Source of the DNA: a virus
IMG/VR virus record: IMGVR_UViG_3300025889_001206
Location: 1 to 20,343 of that record
Strand: one strand, 5' to 3'
Length of the DNA stretch: 20,343 nt
Positions 16,055 through 20,343 of this stretch are shown here, one piece after another. A program made the position numbers and the translations under genes. Below the pieces are notes generated by a model, which saw nothing but the letters and a program-made list of their open reading frames with translations, ran no database searches and was not told where the DNA came from. The first letter of the stretch is position 1. Every line of letters starts with the position of its first letter.

Positions 16055-16303
16055 CTACCCGCCAAATTTCTCGACGACAAAAAGTAATAGGATGAAGGGG
16101 TAAACCCCCCAGACTAGTTTTTCTAACTTGTCGAATTTCTCACTGCCAGCGGATAACCGCTCTTCAATGGATTTATAGCGCAAAGCGCATTCATGTTCGT
16201 GCAGATTTAGTCGATTGAGGGCTTCCGCAACATCCTGTTGTACCGTTCTTTTTGGGGTTTTTACGGCTTTAGGGGGCACCTTTTTCTTTGCAGTAGCCAT
16301 CAT
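16055..16303 (-). CDS. XhlA-like one-TM lysis-associated protein (82 aa)
   Basis: There is a basic N-terminus (ATAKKKVPPKAVKTPKRT), a charged coiled-coil middle (NRLNLHEHECALRYKSIEERLSAG-type, 30-53), and a C-terminal membrane helix (about 63-77, LVWGVYPFILLLFVV). This layout resembles haemolysin XhlA, an accessory lysis protein, but identity is by layout only. Two ATGs are adjacent; AGGA lies 6 nt before the second (16300), which is the likelier start (81 aa). It is directly upstream of the 40-aa peptide and holin genes, so a lysis role is plausible. A spanin-like or unknown virion role cannot be excluded. Confidence 0.72.
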   Translation of the reverse strand: MMATAKKKVPPKAVKTPKRTVQQDVAEALNRLNLHEHECALRYKSIEERLSAGSEKFDKLEKLVWGVYPFILLLFVVEKFGG

Positions 16304-16308
16304 ACTTC

Positions 16309-16803
16309 CTATAAATAAAAATGTTGGTCGGCACTCGCCGCATTCACAAAAGTAGCCATAAATACAAGGACGCCCGTGGCAATCCCAATACCGACAAGAA
16401 TTATAACAAAATCAATCATGTCGCTTCTACGCTTGGCGATTGTCCTAGCCGCTTCGTACCGCCTTTGCCGGATAATCCTGCGTTGGCGCTCAAAATCCTT
16501 AAAAGTCTCGCCATTACCACTGTAGATGAACAATTCTCTCAAAGCCTTGTACTTCATGTCCATCTCGCGTTTTCGGAGGGCCAGTTCCATTGCCTCCTCC
16601 TCGACGCTTTTCCCGGCTAAAAACTTAACTGTAGCCGACGTTTCTTGGTTCTTTATCCGTGCTTCGTTTATTGTCTCATTCGCGTCAAAAAATTTCGATA
16701 GGGCGCCAGCCATTTCGTGCAGTTCCTTGCCACGATCTACACCAGCTTTGATGGCGTTGAAGGCCGCATTTGCTACGGACAACGCGGCGGCTACCTCTAT
16801 CAT
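16309..16803 (-). CDS. Unknown conserved membrane-anchored phage protein (164 aa)
   Basis: From memory this resembles a hypothetical protein seen in marine phages (IKAGVDRGKELHEMAGALSK near 18-37, FLAGKSVEEEAM near 61-72, ERQRRIIRQRR near 105-115). It has a mostly helical charged body (20-128) and one C-terminal membrane helix (about 129-152). An AGGT Shine-Dalgarno lies 8 nt before the ATG at 16803. The stop is followed 5 nt later by the first start of the XhlA-like gene. Function is unknown; its place at the head of the lysis cluster suggests a membrane-linked late role. Confidence 0.75.
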   Translation of the reverse strand: MIEVAAALSVANAAFNAIKAGVDRGKELHEMAGALSKFFDANETINEARIKNQETSATVKFLAGKSVEEEAMELALRKREMDMKYKALRELFIYSGNGETFKDFERQRRIIRQRRYEAARTIAKRRSDMIDFVIILVGIGIATGVLVFMATFVNAASADQHFYL

Positions 16804-16824
16804 TTCTAACTACCTGCATAAAAA

Positions 16825-17412
16825 CTAAAATGTGACCCAGCCAGTTGTGTTGTCTTCTTGGTACGCGTCTTCGTCCCATACAGCATTGCCATCCGGCTTT
16901 GGCAGGGGTGCTTCCCAGATAAAATCTGTAGAGTTATATGTCCAGCTTGCGAACGGCCTCTGGTCTGGGCCTTCGGGAAGGGCGTTGTTCGGGAACCCAG
17001 CCTGTGCCGGGACATCGCGCAGGGCAGTACGGTAGCTTGCCATTATGCCCTTGTCGTAGTCTATGAGAGGAGAGTCAGGCAGGATAGCCCAGTCAGTCTC
17101 AGCCAGTCGTGCGTTACGCTGTGCGCGAACCTGTGACTTCTTGTTAGCCAAGTCGTTTGCAATGGCTTCAGCACTGCGGTCTATGACGCTGTAGGTCTGG
17201 TAATAGGAACCACTGCGCTCCTCAACAGCACCCTCAATGACAGTCTGGGTGTCTGCATCGTAGCTGGGACGGACATCCTCCAGCAGTTTAGCCACGTTGA
17301 GTCCAGCCAGAGCCGCATCACTCAGAGGCAACGCAAAGCTGGTGTTCGGGTTAGCGTTGCGTATCTGCCTTTCGCTAATTATGGTTGAGTTGGTTATGTC
17401 GTAGTATCTCAT
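16825..17412 (-). CDS. Tail-fibre assembly chaperone-like protein (195 aa)
   Basis: Residues about 97-145 (RAQRNARLAETDWAILPD, then MASYRTALRDVPAQAGFP) match the pattern of the phage tail assembly chaperone domain (RNxLLxxTDWxxLPD...YRxxLRDIP). The last 45 residues (FASWTYNSTDFIWEAPLPKP, AVWDEDAYQE, WVTF) are the aromatic/proline tail common to such proteins. The gene follows the large fibre gene with a 6-nt gap, and AAGGT is its ribosome site. It probably helps fold or trimerise that fibre; this is inferred from family and order. Confidence 0.8.
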   Translation of the reverse strand: MRYYDITNSTIISERQIRNANPNTSFALPLSDAALAGLNVAKLLEDVRPSYDADTQTVIEGAVEERSGSYYQTYSVIDRSAEAIANDLANKKSQVRAQRNARLAETDWAILPDSPLIDYDKGIMASYRTALRDVPAQAGFPNNALPEGPDQRPFASWTYNSTDFIWEAPLPKPDGNAVWDEDAYQEDNTTGWVTF

Positions 17413-17418
17413 TGTCGT

Positions 17419-19854
17419 TTACCTTGCGTTTGAATACTTGAAGGGATTTTCTGCGAATGCAATTAGATAGTAGCTCCCACTTGAGTTTATTTGGCTGTTA
17501 GTGCTTCTAACTTTAACTCCATTTGAAAGAATATCTATAAAGTCATTCGCTGTGGACTCTGCCTGACCTACTTGTGAAATAAGCCAAGTATGGTCTGCTA
17601 CATTGTACGTGTCTCTTTCTACATCAAGTAAAAGCCAGTTCGTAGAGTTTAAATCCCTGCTTTTTATTAACACCCACTTTGGAAGAAACCCGCAGTAAAT
17701 AAATGGCCCATCTGTGGAAGCATTAGAGGTATATTTTGTAATTTTGCTAAAGTTTTCCTTCTCAGCAAAACACATAGCCTGAAATAATACCCCACTATCA
17801 TTTACACTGTAGTTTGTAGTAACAGGTATTGTTGACGTTGTAGGTTGTGCGTTCATGTATTGGGTATATCTACCGCTCGCAGTCGCATCGGTATAACTTA
17901 AATACAACATAGATGTTGGGTCTGAACTTAACCAAGTTAAATGCCCAGAGGCGGCAGAAGGTATTCTTTTGTAATCAACGAAATCTGGGACAACTCCAAG
18001 ACCATGACCTATAGTTCCTGCTACACCTGTTCCTGTCCATTCCATAATAGAAATGCCCGTGTCGGTGTTTACTGAAACATTTGATGTAATACTTCCGTCA
18101 GTATTACTTGATTCAGTGCCACCTTTCCACGCACAAGAGAAAAAGTTATTTCCACTAGCATTTACCTTACTATTACTACCCAATGTAAATCCTGTGCTTG
18201 TGAAAGAGGTTAAACTTTCGGTGTCAGTTGTTTCTGGCTCTCCACCATCTACATAAACGTAATTAGTTGGGCCTCTGGTTACAGTGAAGATTGGCCCCTG
18301 ACTTGAAGAGTTTCTATCTTTTATCCACACCATGTCAGGCTGAAAGTTGTAATCTGATACGGTCTTACCCCCACTGCCTATAGCTGTGCCGTTCCCTGTG
18401 TAAAGAACAACATCAAATACTTCGCTAGTTTTAGTCGTACTGTTCGGGCCTATGGCTGGCTCTGGGAGGTTGGTAGCATTTAACTGTAAAAAGTCTGTGG
18501 GGGCTGTACCAACAAAAGACTGTTGTCCGAAATTAACGCCAAACTTACTCCATCGCCCAGAGTCATTTGTCTGAGTCATAAGAATGGGAAAATAATCTTG
18601 TCCCGCCGACAATGCAGTAAGTGTTTTCCACGGATTTGTACCAGCAGACGGGTTACCAGAAGCAAGCCAAGCATTATCTCTTTGTGACCATAGCCACACT
18701 TTTCTTGTGTCAGCGTCATAGGCTATACCAAACCAATCACCATCTACTACAGCATTACTTAACGTAATGTTATTTCCCGATGTGTAGGCACCGTCTTGAT
18801 AAGCGTACAGCGTGGTACTTGCTGGCACAGACCCAAAAATAGCACCTTTCGTGTAACCGTAGTCTCCTATGCCATCATCATCAGAAACACCAATGCCAAA
18901 AGCAGTAGTGGGCGGATCAAAAGACCGTGCATCAATAAACTGCACTTCCCAGTACCATTTGCCCGTGGTCGGCAATGCAAAACTTGCGCGTGTGTGTTTA
19001 CCTGCGGCACTGTCTTGTTGAGCAACTAAATTGCCTTCCGAATAGGTAGTAGCACTTGTTGAAAAATTAAACTGTAAGGTCGGGTAATTTAGGGTCGGCG
19101 TATCCAGCATCTGATCAGAAGCAGTCAGCCCTGAAACAGTGAAGTTGTTGCCGTTGCCGCTAGAGTCTGTGCCTAATGCACCGGAGTTATCAAACTTTAA
19201 GTAGAAACCGTTATTTCCAAATGTTAAGCCTGTAATTTCCTTTGGAATCCATACGCCGTTTTTGGTTTCCGCAAAGTCTGATGGGGGTAACTGCTGACCG
19301 TCAATAAATACACACTCAGCTAAATATTGTTTGCTGTAAGAGGCTGTTTCACCAGACCTACCGATATAAAGCGTATATCCTGATTGGTTTATATCCGTAT
19401 TAAAGTTTAACGGCCATGCCCCATAGCTATATGTTTGTGCTTCTAAAACCCCATTCACATATATCTTTTGCCTATTACTAGCACTTGCTTGTGTTGAATC
19501 AAAAGCTACAACAACGTGATACCATGCGCTTGAGTCGCGATAATAGGCGGTATTGTCCATCTGCCCATAACTGACATGGTTTAATAAAAAATGATTACTG
19601 TTTAAGTAAAAGTTTGTATAGTCACTTCCGCTAGACCCCGCACCTAAAATACCGAGCCAGCTACTGGTCGGCCCCGTGTATTTATACCAGCAACTAAATG
19701 TCCATTTTTTATTATTTGTAGGCGTAGACTGCGCACGATATAGCGTTTCAGAACCAGCAAACCGCGCAGAGTTATCTATCGTATACGGATAAAAGTCTGC
19801 ACCACCAGCAGAGCCAGCGGCGGCTTGGATAGCTTTTAATGCGGTTCTGCCCAT
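17419..19854 (-). CDS. Large tail fibre with LamG-like, SPRY-like and three beta repeat modules (811 aa)
   Basis: Order of parts: a short N-terminus; a LamG/concanavalin-like domain at about 45-195 (KWTFSCWYK, AWYHVVVAFDS, RQKIYVNGVLE, YTLYIGRSG); a SPRY-like domain at about 295-445 (GKWYWEVQF, FGIGVSDDD, DGDWFGIAYDADTRKVWLW); then three related modules near 478-520, 600-635 and 702-750, each with a YTGNG-like strand followed by a Pd.VwiK.R strand. It ends YLIAFAENPFKYSNAR, a tail end I recall from marine phage fibres. These folds bind glycans or proteins, so host-receptor binding is the likely role. Its ATG overlaps the stop of the preceding gene as TAATG. Sampled GC content looks lower here than in flanking genes. 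Confidence 0.83.
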   Translation of the reverse strand: MGRTALKAIQAAAGSAGGADFYPYTIDNSARFAGSETLYRAQSTPTNNKKWTFSCWYKYTGPTSSWLGILGAGSSGSDYTNFYLNSNHFLLNHVSYGQMDNTAYYRDSSAWYHVVVAFDSTQASASNRQKIYVNGVLEAQTYSYGAWPLNFNTDINQSGYTLYIGRSGETASYSKQYLAECVFIDGQQLPPSDFAETKNGVWIPKEITGLTFGNNGFYLKFDNSGALGTDSSGNGNNFTVSGLTASDQMLDTPTLNYPTLQFNFSTSATTYSEGNLVAQQDSAAGKHTRASFALPTTGKWYWEVQFIDARSFDPPTTAFGIGVSDDDGIGDYGYTKGAIFGSVPASTTLYAYQDGAYTSGNNITLSNAVVDGDWFGIAYDADTRKVWLWSQRDNAWLASGNPSAGTNPWKTLTALSAGQDYFPILMTQTNDSGRWSKFGVNFGQQSFVGTAPTDFLQLNATNLPEPAIGPNSTTKTSEVFDVVLYTGNGTAIGSGGKTVSDYNFQPDMVWIKDRNSSSQGPIFTVTRGPTNYVYVDGGEPETTDTESLTSFTSTGFTLGSNSKVNASGNNFFSCAWKGGTESSNTDGSITSNVSVNTDTGISIMEWTGTGVAGTIGHGLGVVPDFVDYKRIPSAASGHLTWLSSDPTSMLYLSYTDATASGRYTQYMNAQPTTSTIPVTTNYSVNDSGVLFQAMCFAEKENFSKITKYTSNASTDGPFIYCGFLPKWVLIKSRDLNSTNWLLLDVERDTYNVADHTWLISQVGQAESTANDFIDILSNGVKVRSTNSQINSSGSYYLIAFAENPFKYSNAR

Positions 19855-20342
19855 TAGCCCATCGCCTGTCCAGCAGTGAAGCCGTACCAGTTAGTACCGC
19901 CATCAGAGGTTAAGAAAACAAAGTAGTCCACGGCTGACGCTGTAGCAGTCAGTGTCGGGGCAGTAGCAGAAGGCCAATCAACAGCGGCGGGCCATGTCAC
20001 GGTAAACCCGGAGGCACTTGCGTCCTGTATGATCTTGAGGGTAAAGCTAGACACCTTACCGCTTGCGGCGGGGTTGCTGAACGTGAACGTGGTGTTCTCT
20101 GTCAAGGTGTGGCTGAAGTTAGTGCCGTCCTGCATATTACAGGTAGTCGCATTGCTGGTAGAAGTAACAGCCGTAAACTCTTCGGTAAGCCCGTTGTCAA
20201 ACAGCACCACGCCATTAGCGTCAGCAGTAACCGCCTTAGAAGCCTCAGACGTACCCAACGTGGTTATGTCGGTGTAGTTTAACTCGGTAGCCGTAGCAGT
20301 AAGTCCTGAAGCTACGTTTGCAAAATCTCTAACCTTAGTCAT
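19854..20342 (-). CDS. Fibre-trunk-like structural protein, possibly 5'-truncated (162 aa)
   Basis: MTKVRDFANVASGL and TATELNYTDIT (about 15-26) form the short N-terminal segment often found at the start of marine phage tail-fibre proteins. Residues 70-162 (TNFSHTLTENTTFTFSNP, FTLKIIQDASASGFTVTWPA, TAPTLTATASAVDYFVFLTSDG) are the beta domain that commonly follows. The ATG lies 1 base from the window edge, so no Shine-Dalgarno can be seen and an upstream start cannot be ruled out. The stop overlaps the ATG of the next gene (TAATG), which suggests the two fibre proteins are made in step. Confidence 0.75.
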   Translation of the reverse strand: MTKVRDFANVASGLTATATELNYTDITTLGTSEASKAVTADANGVVLFDNGLTEEFTAVTSTSNATTCNMQDGTNFSHTLTENTTFTFSNPAASGKVSSFTLKIIQDASASGFTVTWPAAVDWPSATAPTLTATASAVDYFVFLTSDGGTNWYGFTAGQAMG

Positions 20343-20343
20343 T

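Overview
The window is a stretch of a tailed double-stranded DNA phage, most likely a marine podovirus-like phage from a metagenome. I infer this from recognisable virion and lysis proteins and from resemblance to hypothetical proteins of uncultured marine phages. No host gene, tRNA, integrase, IS element or CRISPR array is visible. All 15 supported genes lie on the minus strand, so transcription runs from right to left. They are packed as one block: the largest gap is 30 bases, and several neighbours share stop/start codons (TAATG or ATGA) or carry the Shine-Dalgarno site of one gene over the stop of the one before. I see no promoter or terminator, so the window is probably the middle of a long late operon.

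In transcription order (20342 down to 1), the first section is a host-recognition module. It holds a fibre-trunk-like protein (19854-20342), a large fibre with LamG-like and SPRY-like domains plus three repeated beta modules (17419-19854), and a tail-fibre assembly chaperone-like protein (16825-17412). A cluster of small membrane proteins and lysis genes follows: an unknown one-TM protein (16309-16803), an XhlA-like one-TM protein (16055-16303), a previously uncalled 40-residue one-TM peptide (15923-16045), a three-TM holin of the gene-transfer-agent type (15441-15926) and a T4-type lysozyme (15035-15457, start revised from TTG to ATG). Next come a tail-nozzle-like protein with a duplicated domain (12865-15045) and a small jelly-roll-like protein (12215-12865).

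The left 12 kb encodes five consecutive large, low-complexity and repeat-rich proteins (10767-12206, 8690-10765, 7159-8682, 5293-7128, 1-5280). I take these to be virion-associated or ejected proteins. The last is a giant protein of at least 1760 residues that runs off the left edge. It has an N-terminal conserved stretch, hydrophobic helices, a long acidic/proline linker, a lysine-rich helical region, two tandem zincin metallopeptidase-like domains (each with HExxH and a later Q-E-x-x-A helix), and a coiled C-terminal part with a PxLRFG motif. It looks like a polyvalent ejection protein.

The most unusual signals are the paired zincin domains in the giant protein, a short glycine-rich motif that recurs in four neighbouring proteins, helix-turn-helix-like modules set in permuted proline/threonine-rich repeats, an alternating 42-bp repeat, and the compact lysis cluster with its hidden 40-residue membrane peptide. 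Functions given for the low-complexity proteins are inferences from position; none could be tested here by a database search.
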